Under the pieces are notes generated by a model. It worked only from the letters and a program-made list of their open reading frames with translations. It was not told the origin of the DNA and did not search any database. From NCBI RefSeq assembly GCF_000019225.1, contig NC_010995.1, forward strand, positions 3,790,501 to 3,854,500: a stretch of DNA of 64,000 bases, in the 5' to 3' direction. Below are positions 1 to 6,982 of this stretch, one piece after another. Numbering within the stretch: the stretch's first letter is position 1; every line of letters begins with the position of its first letter. A program made the translations under genes and the position numbers. Source of the stretch: Cellvibrio japonicus Ueda107 (lineage in GTDB: Bacteria; Pseudomonadota; Gammaproteobacteria; Pseudomonadales; Cellvibrionaceae).

Positions 1-187
1 GGGACATCACGACGCCTCATCAAAGGTTCACTTGCGTTCGTCTCCGTTTATCGTACCTGCCGAATTTTATTCCGACTTTTCTTCAACGCTCACGACAATG
101 ACTCTTTATCAATGCCGCTTGAAGTGGTTTGCACTCACTTACTGCAAAGCGAATGCGGTGGGCCTGCCACCATCTCTTGCGAAGTTA
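1..187. other. Partial distal integron cassette, no gene recognised
   Basis: This stretch lies beyond the fourth putative attC site and would be the proximal part of a fifth cassette whose far end is outside the window. I see no minus-strand reading frame that resembles a protein. The plus-strand frames here run against cassette polarity and have no convincing ribosome binding site. It may be a non-coding cassette or the leader of one. Confidence 0.4.
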
Positions 188-288
188 CGTAAACAGTTTG
201 GACGCTACGCGACCCCACCATTTACTCTCGGCACACCTTACAAACTGTCCAGCACGCAAAGCGTGCGAACTAGAACGCCTTGTTAATG
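188..288 (-). other. Putative attC recombination site (cassette 4 / cassette 5)
   Basis: On the minus strand the right end carries CATTAAC (282-288). This is the exact complement-partner of GTTAATG at the attC site bounding the other end of cassette 4 (733-739), as expected for a cassette's own ends. The interior contains a short hairpin (GCACGC-TTT-GCGTGC) and an inverted pair ACAGTTTG/CAAACTGT. The left core (GTTTACG, 188-194) is a poor match to GTTRRRY, so that boundary is uncertain. Confidence 0.5.
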
Positions 289-294
289 ATTTGG

Positions 295-717
295 CTATAA
301 CCACATTTGCACAATAATTGTAATGGCAACCCCACAAGAACCCATACCAAACAGAACTAGCTGCCACCAAAACAGACACCACGATAATTTTCCTAGAGCC
401 TTGGTTTCTTGCCGGTCACTAGAACTGACTGGTTCATCTTTATAGCGTGAACGTGCAATCTGCGTGGTAGCACGAAAATCTCGCAGGCGGTTGATGGCGC
501 ACCAAACAGATAGACCAATGGAAATTGCGAGCAAGACCATTGAGCATGTTGCGATAATAAGCAAGCAACTGCTAACGGGCTGAACAACAACAAAACCAGA
601 GACTAAAAATGCCAGAAGACCTGTAGATAGCCCAAGAACAAGATTGGATACAGACGAAAAATAATCTCTCGTAATACCTTGCCACCGAACGAAGCTCTCT
701 TTATCTTCTGCTGCCAC
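295..717 (-). CDS. Cassette-encoded small membrane protein, unknown function
   Basis: A 140-residue protein that fills integron cassette 4. I do not recognise a family. It has a soluble N-terminus, two adjacent hydrophobic segments at roughly residues 22-48 and 50-75, a basic loop (about 76-108), and one or two further hydrophobic segments at the C-terminus (about 110-138). An inner-membrane protein with three or four spans is therefore likely. The stop codon lies just inside the attC site at 188-288 and the start lies just inside the one at 733-816, the usual fit of a cassette gene. No cassette promoter was seen; expression would depend on read-through from the attI side. Confidence 0.6.
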   Translation of the reverse strand: MAAEDKESFVRWQGITRDYFSSVSNLVLGLSTGLLAFLVSGFVVVQPVSSCLLIIATCSMVLLAISIGLSVWCAINRLRDFRATTQIARSRYKDEPVSSSDRQETKALGKLSWCLFWWQLVLFGMGSCGVAITIIVQMWL

Positions 718-732
718 TTACTTTCTCCTGCT

Positions 733-816
733 CATTAACGCCCGCAGCAAGCGCGGCTTTGTAGTGAATGCGAAGCCGCAACGGAAGAGTCGTCGCCTTG
801 ACTGCGATTGTTATGT
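733..816 (-). other. attC recombination site between cassettes 3 and 4
   Basis: On the minus strand the site starts with ACATAAC (810-816) and ends with GTTAATG (733-739). The interior can fold on itself through GCGGCTTCGCATTC/CAAAGCCGC-like arms. ACATAAC pairs with GTTATGT at the proximal boundary of cassette 3 (1150-1156), and GTTAATG pairs with CATTAAC at 282-288, so the cores match as cassette ends should. The stop codon of the cassette 3 gene overlaps the site. Confidence 0.8.
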
Positions 817-1125
817 TTTTGGTGCCCAGCCATTACGCTCAGCCAAGACTTGCCACTCAGGTTTTTTTGTAGGGATTATACTTTCACAATATTTAATAAG
901 GCTTTCTAGATGAAGATCCTTGCCATTGTATAAATTCCCTGGCGTGGACTTTCCCTTAACTTTTGGATTGGCATGAGAACCTTGCAGCCTCGTTATTACA
1001 TTGCCTAAAAGCTGCTTCAGTTGAACATCTTCAGTTTTGTTCATGATTTTACCAAGACTTGTAATGTGAGAGGCTACGGTCTTCATTTCCTTCAGTGCAT
1101 TTATTGTTTCTTCATAAATAGTCAT
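811..1125 (-). CDS. Cassette-encoded hypothetical protein
   Basis: A 104-residue soluble protein in integron cassette 3; family not recognised. The ATG at 1125 is chosen over the longer frame because an AAGGAG motif lies 7-8 bases upstream and the longer form would begin close to the attC site. The N-terminal half is predicted helical and charged (ETINALKEMKTVASHITSLG), and the C-terminal half contains basic and aromatic residues ending near the WQVLAERNGW segment. There are no membrane segments or catalytic motifs I can name. The TAA stop falls inside the attC core at 810-816, typical of tightly packed cassettes. Confidence 0.6.
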   Translation of the reverse strand: MTIYEETINALKEMKTVASHITSLGKIMNKTEDVQLKQLLGNVITRLQGSHANPKVKGKSTPGNLYNGKDLHLESLIKYCESIIPTKKPEWQVLAERNGWAPKT

Positions 1126-1149
1126 AACTTTTCTCCTTGCCTTGGCAAA

Positions 1150-1264
1150 ACATAACACTTAGGTAAGTCGTGGTTGGTATGTTGTGTTTTTTGGAGCAAA
1201 ATGAGCGATAGCGAATTCCAAAAAATGCAACATACCAACCATCGGCTTGACCGTTTTGTTATGT
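1150..1264 (-). other. attC recombination site between cassettes 2 and 3, long palindromic type
   Basis: Minus-strand cores are ACATAAC (1258-1264) and GTTATGT (1150-1156). Between them is a long imperfect inverted repeat: GGTTGGTATGTTG near 1172 pairs with CAACATACCAACC near 1229, giving a folded arm well over 30 bp. At 115 bp it is the longest of the attC sites here. Extended folded arms of this kind are what the integrase recognises in single-stranded attC. Confidence 0.85.
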
Positions 1265-1270
1265 AATTAT

Positions 1271-1750
1271 TTAAGCTTTTGGTATCTCTTGCAGATTATT
1301 TAAAAGCTCAATACCCGATATTACTTTAAAGCCCTCAGCGTTACAGATATTTTCACACCAACTTTTTTGGCTTGCAATTTCACCATCTCGAGTAGCTTGG
1401 TTGTTCCAGTTCCGATCATAAGCCTGTGTGTAGAGAACCATGAATAGCTGTACTTCAGCACCATAGAATTTTTTTAACAATTCTAAATGTTTTGGATGAC
1501 GCTCCCGCTCACATTTAACATTACAGCCTTCTATTTCAAATGCCGCGATAACTTTCCAATACCTTGAGTTAGGAAGGTTTTGCTCATTCGAATTCGAACT
1601 TTGCCTTAGAGCCCAAACCAAGTCGATATGTTTAGGTCGTTCTTCTAAATTCGGAGGACAATCAGAATGCAATGCAAACTCAGGAATTACACAATATCCT
1701 TTCTCTCGACCGGCTTCGATTAGAGAAGAGTAAATATCATTTTTTGTCAT
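1271..1750 (-). CDS. Cassette-encoded hypothetical protein, possible PD-(D/E)XK nuclease-like fold
   Basis: A 159-residue protein in integron cassette 2. No family is assigned with certainty. A segment of the form IDLVWAL...VIAAFEIEG...HPKHLELLKKF (about residues 41-95) resembles the Asp...Glu-x-Glu/Lys beta-hairpin seen in many PD-(D/E)XK nuclease-like proteins, but the lysine position is unclear, so this is only suggestive. The remainder is mixed helix and strand with three cysteines and no membrane segment. The gene starts just inside the proximal attC site and ends just before the distal one. DNA here is visibly AT-richer than the efflux operon downstream of the integrase, in keeping with acquisition. 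Confidence 0.55.
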   Translation of the reverse strand: MTKNDIYSSLIEAGREKGYCVIPEFALHSDCPPNLEERPKHIDLVWALRQSSNSNEQNLPNSRYWKVIAAFEIEGCNVKCERERHPKHLELLKKFYGAEVQLFMVLYTQAYDRNWNNQATRDGEIASQKSWCENICNAEGFKVISGIELLNNLQEIPKA

Positions 1751-1772
1751 TTATTTTTTATATCCCATATCA

Positions 1773-1848
1773 ACATAACGTTTGGTTAAGGGGCGGGCTT
1801 TAGCCCGTCCCAGTGAGCGAAGCGAACGATTTGAACCAATTGTTATAC
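1773..1848 (-). other. attC recombination site between cassettes 1 and 2
   Basis: Minus-strand cores are GTATAAC (1842-1848) and GTTATGT (1773-1779), enclosing inner arms TTGGTT/AACCAA and GGGACGGGC/GCCCGCCCC. GTATAAC is the perfect complement of GTTATAC at the attI junction (2099-2105), and GTTATGT complements ACATAAC at 1258-1264. Each cassette's two ends therefore match. The length, 76 bp, is ordinary for attC. Confidence 0.85.
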
Positions 1849-1854
1849 AGCAGG

Positions 1855-2049
1855 CTATACGCTAAATGGCATAGCTGTGTCGTACTCCTCTAAGGTGGCC
1901 TCCAGAAATTCGTCACGATGAATTTTTGCTTTTTCTGACCATACACATAAAACTTTATTAGGCGTACTTCCGGAGTACCCCTCTACGGTCATAAGCTCAC
2001 CGCCAGACTTTAGAATCACCACATCACCTACGTTGAATTTATTGCTCAT
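1855..2049 (-). CDS. YodC-like DUF2158 small protein (first cassette)
   Basis: A 64-residue protein starting MSNKFNVGDVVILKSGG. It matches the small DUF2158/YodC pattern: an SH3-like beta barrel with VGDVVxLKSGG at the start and a later VLCVW segment. Members are common as lone small proteins and integron cassette genes, but their biochemical role is not established. The ATG at 2049 has AAGGAG 6-7 bases upstream; the longer frame beginning at 2082 has no such support. It is the cassette next to attI, so it would normally be the best expressed of the array. Confidence 0.75.
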   Translation of the reverse strand: MSNKFNVGDVVILKSGGELMTVEGYSGSTPNKVLCVWSEKAKIHRDEFLEATLEEYDTAMPFSV

Positions 2050-2084
2050 AACGACTCCTTTTTGTTGTTTGACGAAATTCAAAA

Positions 2085-2110
2085 TTTTTATTCATGACGT
2101 ATAACATTGT
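2085..2110 (-). other. attI junction (integron primary recombination site)
   Basis: GTTATAC on the minus strand at 2099-2105 sits between the first cassette and the integrase promoter region. It is the exact complement of GTATAAC at the far end of cassette 1, as expected where a cassette has been inserted at attI. The full extent of attI towards the integrase cannot be defined from sequence alone. Confidence 0.7.
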
Positions 2111-2292
2111 TATTAGACGGAAAGTTTCCGTATAACATCCCGGAAAATTTCCACCTAAGTTTTTTGATCAAGCTTTATACCACACCGTCAAACTACCCGC
2201 CATTACAGGCTTATAGCACTTTATTATCAATTAACAAGCGAGATAAAAGGTGGAAAGCTTCCTTGCTAATTCACCTATTATGGATACAATAA

Positions 2293-2308
2293 CTGTTTGC
2301 ATATACAG
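2293..2308 (+). promoter_or_regulatory. LexA (SOS) box in the integrase promoter
   Basis: CTGT-TTGCATAT-ACAG is an exact CTGT-N8-ACAG LexA operator. It lies 30 bases before the integrase start and directly after a candidate -10 (TACAAT, 2285-2290) that has a TTGCTA -35 about 16 bases upstream. LexA bound here would cover the transcription start. SOS control of integron integrases is established in Vibrio and in class 1 integrons; applying it here is inference from position and sequence. Confidence 0.85.
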
Positions 2309-2338
2309 CTCACTTATTTAAAGGAGCAAGGAGGCATA

Positions 2339-3310
2339 ATGTACAAATCCCCTTTTTTATCAAGCATTTACGATGAAATGATGCGCCGTCGCTACGCCAA
2401 GCGAACCATCGAAACCTATTTGCATTGGATCAAGCGTTACATTGTGTTCCATAACAAGCAGCATCCGTCCTTGATGGGCGACAGAGAAGTTGAAGCCTAT
2501 CTTGATCATCTGGTTTTACAGCACAATGTCGCGGGACCAACACAAGCACTGGTATTAAATGCACTCAGCTTTCTTTATAGGGAGATATTGCACAAACCCT
2601 TATCCCTGGAACTAAGGTTTGTCAAAAGTCAAAAAACCCGCAAGCTCCCCGTAGTACTCACCCGTGACGAAATAACTGCGTTGATGGCTAACATAAGCAG
2701 CAACCATTACTTACCGGCAGCATTGATGTATGGCAGCGGCCTTAGACTCATGGAGGCCGTACGATTGCGAACAAAAGACATAGATTTTGATTACTGCTGT
2801 GTGCGGGTCTGGAATGGGAAAGGAGGAAAGCATCGTACAGTCACCCTGGCCCCAGAGTTAAAAAAGCCTTTAACAGTACAAATACAACGGGTGGAATATC
2901 TCCTATCCAAGGATTTGCTAAATCCAACCTATGACGGTGTTTGGCTACCACATGCACTCCGGCATAAATATGTTTCTGCCAATACATCACTGGGTTGGCA
3001 ATATTTATTTCCATCGGATCGTTTGAGTATCGATCCTGAAAATCAACGGGTCAGACGACACCATATTGATGAAAGCGGATTACAAAAAGCCATCAGAAAT
3101 GCCTCGCAAAAAGCCAATATCCGCAAACATGTTAGCGCACATACACTGCGTCATTCTTTTGCCACTCACTTACTAGCATCCGGGGCTGATATTCGTACCG
3201 TGCAGGATCAGCTTGGACATACAGACGTTAAGACGACTCAAATTTATACCCACGTTTTGCAAATGGGCGGCAATGCCGTAAAAAGCCCCTTCTCAACGCT
3301 GGGTATTTAG
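2339..3310 (+). CDS. intI: Integron integrase (site-specific tyrosine recombinase)
   Basis: A 323-residue tyrosine recombinase that inserts and excises cassettes at attI and attC. The N-terminal SAM-like DNA-binding domain spans about residues 5-90. The catalytic domain has Arg in GSGLRLMEAVRLR, then HTLRHSFATHLL, LGHTDVKTT and the nucleophile Tyr in IYTHVL. Between them is the integron-specific insertion (about 200-245, HALRHKY...GWQYLFPS...RRHHIDE) that separates IntI from XerC/D. The ATG at 2339 is preceded by GGAGG at 2330-2334, so the longer frame from 2297, which runs through the LexA box, is rejected. The gene diverges from the cassettes, the normal integron arrangement. It is intact with all catalytic residues. 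Confidence 0.95.
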   Translation: MYKSPFLSSIYDEMMRRRYAKRTIETYLHWIKRYIVFHNKQHPSLMGDREVEAYLDHLVLQHNVAGPTQALVLNALSFLYREILHKPLSLELRFVKSQKTRKLPVVLTRDEITALMANISSNHYLPAALMYGSGLRLMEAVRLRTKDIDFDYCCVRVWNGKGGKHRTVTLAPELKKPLTVQIQRVEYLLSKDLLNPTYDGVWLPHALRHKYVSANTSLGWQYLFPSDRLSIDPENQRVRRHHIDESGLQKAIRNASQKANIRKHVSAHTLRHSFATHLLASGADIRTVQDQLGHTDVKTTQIYTHVLQMGGNAVKSPFSTLGI

Positions 3311-3414
3311 CAACCCCTGCGCGCCTCATAGCAGCCGCTATACTCAACTCCATCATTCCCTCCCACAGGGAAATCCCCATTACGCCATAGACAACAGGCA
3401 TGACAGGAGACGCG

Positions 3415-4797
3415 ATGCCTATTCCCCCCAAATGCCAATGGCTGATGCTGTTAATACTCGGCACTGTTGCAGCATCCAGTTGCCTGGCCGCACAGGCCGA
3501 ACCCTTGGTGTTGAGTTTTGAGGAAGCGCAGCAGCGCCTGTTGGCGGTGTCCGATGCGCTGGAGGGTTCGCGCAGCCAGGTGGAGAATCGGCGGCAGTTG
3601 GCGGAGGCGAGCCGGAGTTTGGCTTATCCGGAGGTGTCGGTGGATGTGCGCCGTTTGCGCTTCCAGAAAAGCCTTGAGTTACCGCTGGGGTCGCTGGAGC
3701 CGGTGGCTGAGGCGTTTGGGATTCCCGATCCGCTTGAGTTTGAACTGGCCGATTGGCGCACCCGTCCGATTGTGACGGCGACTATGCCGGTGTGGACCGG
3801 CGGGCAGATCAGTGCGGCCAAGGCGGCTGCCGATGCGGCGGTGGCTGAGGCGGATGCGGTATTGATGCGCGCTACGCAAACCGAAACGGTGCAGTTGGTG
3901 GAGGCCTATTTCGGGCAGCAGGTGGCACAGCAGGTACTGGCGGTACGCCTGGAGGTGCGCGAGGGTTTGCAGCAGCACCTTGCCCATGCGCAAAAATTGG
4001 AGCGGGAGGGGTTTGCGACCCGCGCCCAGGTGTTGCAGGCGCAGGTGGCACTGGATAACGCCGAGCGCGAGTACCGTAAATCCATGAATGATTTGCGTGG
4101 TGCCGAGGCGGCGCTGGCCGGGTTGCTGCGCAGCGATACCCCGGTGCAAGCGCGCTCGCCGCTGTTTGTGGTGCAAGCGCCATTGGAACCGGTGGAGCAT
4201 TTTGTTGAAACGGCGTTGCGCGACCATCCGGGTTTGTCGCAGTTAAAAGCCATTGGCGAGCAGGCCCGGCAAAAGGTGCGCGCTGAACAGGCTAACTGGC
4301 AGCCGCGGGTGTATTTATTCGGCCAATACGATTTAAAGCGCGAGGACGCGCTGCTGACCGAATCCGATTGGGCTTTTGGGATTGGGGTGAGTTATACCCT
4401 CTTTTCCAATAAGGATCGCAGCCGCCAGGTGAGTGCGGCGCGCAGCCAGCAGTTGCAGGCGGAATACAGTTTGCGCGATACCGCGACCAAGCTGGAGATT
4501 GGCGTGGCGCGCGCCTGGCTGGCGACCGATAGCGCCCGCCAGCAATTTGCCCTGCTGGACAGTGCCCTGGCCAGCGCCGGGGAAAACCTGCGCTTGCAGA
4601 GCCTGTCGTTCCAGGAGGGGCAAGCCACCTCGCTGGATGTGATTGATGCGCGCCTGCAACTGGGCAAGACCCGTATTGATCGCGCCCTGGCTGCCTGGCA
4701 GTTTGACCTGGCCTTGGTTCAACTGCTGGAGGTCAGCGGACAAACCGACCGTTATAGCGATTATCTCCGCAAGGCCGACAAGGTGCTTACACCATGA
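3415..4797 (+). CDS. TolC-family outer membrane efflux protein
   Basis: A 460-residue outer membrane channel for tripartite export. It begins with a signal peptide (hydrophobic run about 10-30, cleavage near CLAAQA). The rest is the coiled-coil repeat architecture of TolC proteins: long Ala/Gln/Arg-rich helices at about 45-75, 145-240 and 330-450 with short beta segments (PVWTGGQI, YTLFSNKDR). An AGGAGA motif at 3405-3410 supports ATG 3415 rather than 3400. Its stop overlaps the start of the HlyD-like gene (ATGA), so the two are translationally coupled. It forms the outer component of the exporter encoded by the next three genes. The substrate is unknown. Confidence 0.85.
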   Translation: MPIPPKCQWLMLLILGTVAASSCLAAQAEPLVLSFEEAQQRLLAVSDALEGSRSQVENRRQLAEASRSLAYPEVSVDVRRLRFQKSLELPLGSLEPVAEAFGIPDPLEFELADWRTRPIVTATMPVWTGGQISAAKAAADAAVAEADAVLMRATQTETVQLVEAYFGQQVAQQVLAVRLEVREGLQQHLAHAQKLEREGFATRAQVLQAQVALDNAEREYRKSMNDLRGAEAALAGLLRSDTPVQARSPLFVVQAPLEPVEHFVETALRDHPGLSQLKAIGEQARQKVRAEQANWQPRVYLFGQYDLKREDALLTESDWAFGIGVSYTLFSNKDRSRQVSAARSQQLQAEYSLRDTATKLEIGVARAWLATDSARQQFALLDSALASAGENLRLQSLSFQEGQATSLDVIDARLQLGKTRIDRALAAWQFDLALVQLLEVSGQTDRYSDYLRKADKVLTP

Positions 4798-5801
4798 CCC
4801 GAACGCTGTTGACCCCCGCTTCCCGCCCGCGCTTGCTACTGCTGGTGGCTGTGTTGCTGGCCTTGGCGATTGTTATCGCCGGGCTTTGGCTGGCATTCCG
4901 ACCGGCAACCGGATTGGTGCAGGCTATGGCCGATGCCGATTCGGTAAAAGTCTCGACCAAGATTTCCGCCCGCATCGCTGAGCTGCATGTGCGCGAGGGC
5001 GAGCGGGTGAGCGCCGGGCAAACCCTATTTACCCTCACCAGCCCCGAAGTGGAGGCCAGGTTCCGCCAAGCCAATGCCGTGCTGGATGCCGCCCGCGCCC
5101 AGGCCGCCAAGGCGGAGGAAGGCGCGCGCGCCGAGCAGATTCGCGCTGCCGAGGCCAACTGGAAGCGGGCCAAAACCGCCTCGGATCTGGCGCGGGCTAC
5201 AGCGACCCGCCTCGACCGCCTGCACAAGGAGGGCGTGATCACTCGCCAGCAACGCGACGAAACCCTGGCCCAGGCCACTGCTGCCGAGGCGCTCACCCAG
5301 GCGGCCCGCGCGCAATACGATGAGGCTCTGGCCGGTGCCCGCCGCGAAGACAGGGAGGCGGCCAATGCCCAGGTGCGCCAGGCCGAAGCGGCGGTCGCGG
5401 AAGTCACCGCCGCCCGCGATGAAACCCTGGGCCTGGCACCCAGCGCGGGCGAAGTGAGCAAACGCCTGGCCGATGTGGGCGAGCTGGTGCCCGCCGGCTA
5501 CCCGGTATTTACACTGGTGGATATCGACAATATGTGGGTGTCCTTTACCCTGCGCGAGGATCAGTTTGGCGGCGTGAGTATGGCGCGCCGGCTCAAGGGC
5601 GATATTCCCGCGCTGGGGTTGACCGGCGTTTATTTCCAGGTGTACTTCATCAGCCCGGCGGGCGATTTCGCCACCTGGCGGGCCACCCGGCAATCCGCCG
5701 GTTACGATGTGAAAAGTTTTGAAGTCCGCGCCCGCCCGGTAGCCCCCATTACCGGTTTTCGCCCCGGCATGAGTGTGCTCTTCCCGTGGCCACAACCCTG
5801 A
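4794..5801 (+). CDS. HlyD-family periplasmic adaptor (membrane fusion protein)
   Basis: A 335-residue adaptor linking inner-membrane permeases to the TolC channel. There is one N-terminal membrane anchor (about residues 13-36), then a biotinyl-lipoyl half-motif (VKVSTKISARIAELHVREGE). A long Ala-rich coiled-coil hairpin follows (about 85-215). The second lipoyl half (GEVSKRLADVGELVPAGYPV) and a beta-barrel domain complete it. It overlaps the TolC gene by 4 bases and the following permease by 16, so it is part of one tightly coupled operon. The arrangement resembles YhiI-type adaptors that partner ABC-2 permeases. Confidence 0.85.
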   Translation: MTRTLLTPASRPRLLLLVAVLLALAIVIAGLWLAFRPATGLVQAMADADSVKVSTKISARIAELHVREGERVSAGQTLFTLTSPEVEARFRQANAVLDAARAQAAKAEEGARAEQIRAAEANWKRAKTASDLARATATRLDRLHKEGVITRQQRDETLAQATAAEALTQAARAQYDEALAGARREDREAANAQVRQAEAAVAEVTAARDETLGLAPSAGEVSKRLADVGELVPAGYPVFTLVDIDNMWVSFTLREDQFGGVSMARRLKGDIPALGLTGVYFQVYFISPAGDFATWRATRQSAGYDVKSFEVRARPVAPITGFRPGMSVLFPWPQP

Positions 5802-6982
5802 CCCGCCCAACCTCCGGCTGGCGCCTCTCCCTGGTCAACTCGGCCCGGCGCGAGTGGCAATTCCTGTGCAATTCCCCCTGGGATATGGCGCTGATTACCT
5901 GGATTCCCTGGCTGGCCATGGCGCTGCTGGCAGCCATGTTTTACAGCGCCGTGCCGCGCTCCTTGCCGGTGGCGATAGTGGACGACAGCCGCGGCCCGGT
6001 CAGCCGGCAGTTGATTCGCGCACTGGAGGCAGCCCCGGCGCTGGATGTACGGGCACGGCCATTGCAGTTGAGCGATGCCTGGTCACTGGCGCGCGCCATG
6101 CAGGTGGATGCGGTGATCCATATTCCCGCCAATGCCGATGACCAGGTTCAGCGCGGCCAGCAGGCGACGGTATTTGCCTTTTATAACGCTGCCTTTACCA
6201 CCGCTGGCGCCAGCGCCTTCCGTGATATTGATGCCGCCGTAAAAAGCCTCTCAAGCCGGGTGGTGCTGGAACACACCGCCTTGCAGCGTGGCCCCGGCAG
6301 CGTGAAACCGGCGCCGGTCAGCGCCCAGGTAAGCGTGTTATTTAACCCGGCGCGCAGTTTTGAACAGTTCCTGTTGGGGCTGTTATTACCGGCGATATTG
6401 CACCTGATGCTCTGTGTGGCCGTCACCAGCGCCTGTTGCCGCGAATTGCGCGACGGCACCGCCGGGCACTGGCTGGAACAGGCCGGCGGCCATTTGCCGG
6501 GAGCTATTCTGGGCAAGTTGCTGCTCTACGTGCCGTTGTTTTCCCTTTACGGGTTCGCGGCGGTGTTGTGGGTGGGCGCGATCCGCGGCGATGGCATCCC
6601 CGGTTCCCTGCCGGCGCTGCTGGCGGGCCAGGTATTGATGTACGCCGCCTACGCGGCCATTGGCCTGCTACTGTCCGGCGTGGTGCGCACTATGGGCACG
6701 GCGCTGTCCGGTGTCGGGCTCTATGCCGGGACATCCCTGGCGTTTTGCGGGGCAACCTTTCCTATCGACGGCGCTTCGCTGTTTGCCCGGCTCTGGCATT
6801 ACCTGCTGCCCTTTACCAGCTATGTGAAGCTGGATGCGGCCGAGCGCTACCTGGATGCACCGGCCTCGGTGACCTTTACCCATTTGGGGGCGCTGGGGTT
6901 ATTTATCCTGATACCGGGCGCTATCGGCTATCACGCTTACCGCCAGGCGGTCTACGACCCGTCCAGTTGGGGGAAACGATGA
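5786..6982 (+). CDS. ABC-2 family transporter permease, first of a pair
   Basis: A 398-residue inner-membrane permease of the ABC-2 type. One membrane span lies near residues 30-55, followed by a periplasmic domain with the VAIVDDSRGPVSRQLIRAL pattern typical of YhgE/ABC-2_membrane_3 proteins. A C-terminal block of five or six spans covers about 195-390. Initiation is at GTG 5786 inside the end of the adaptor gene; no closer ATG preserves the first span. It overlaps the second permease by 4 bases. No ATP-binding protein is encoded anywhere in the operon, so it either borrows an ATPase encoded elsewhere or works in a way not evident here. Confidence 0.8.
   Translation: MATTLTRPTSGWRLSLVNSARREWQFLCNSPWDMALITWIPWLAMALLAAMFYSAVPRSLPVAIVDDSRGPVSRQLIRALEAAPALDVRARPLQLSDAWSLARAMQVDAVIHIPANADDQVQRGQQATVFAFYNAAFTTAGASAFRDIDAAVKSLSSRVVLEHTALQRGPGSVKPAPVSAQVSVLFNPARSFEQFLLGLLLPAILHLMLCVAVTSACCRELRDGTAGHWLEQAGGHLPGAILGKLLLYVPLFSLYGFAAVLWVGAIRGDGIPGSLPALLAGQVLMYAAYAAIGLLLSGVVRTMGTALSGVGLYAGTSLAFCGATFPIDGASLFARLWHYLLPFTSYVKLDAAERYLDAPASVTFTHLGALGLFILIPGAIGYHAYRQAVYDPSSWGKR

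Noticed and set aside
2107..2292. Open frame of 61 codons before the integrase
   Set aside because: It covers the integrase promoter and the start of the LexA box region, with no family resemblance.
3518..4743. Several long frames on both strands inside the TolC-like gene
   Set aside because: GC-rich DNA commonly gives such shadow frames; the TolC frame alone shows a signal peptide and family pattern.
6436..6978. N-terminal extension of the second permease
   Set aside because: It lies wholly inside the first permease gene in another frame. The ATG at 6979 overlaps the upstream stop and restores the expected first membrane span.
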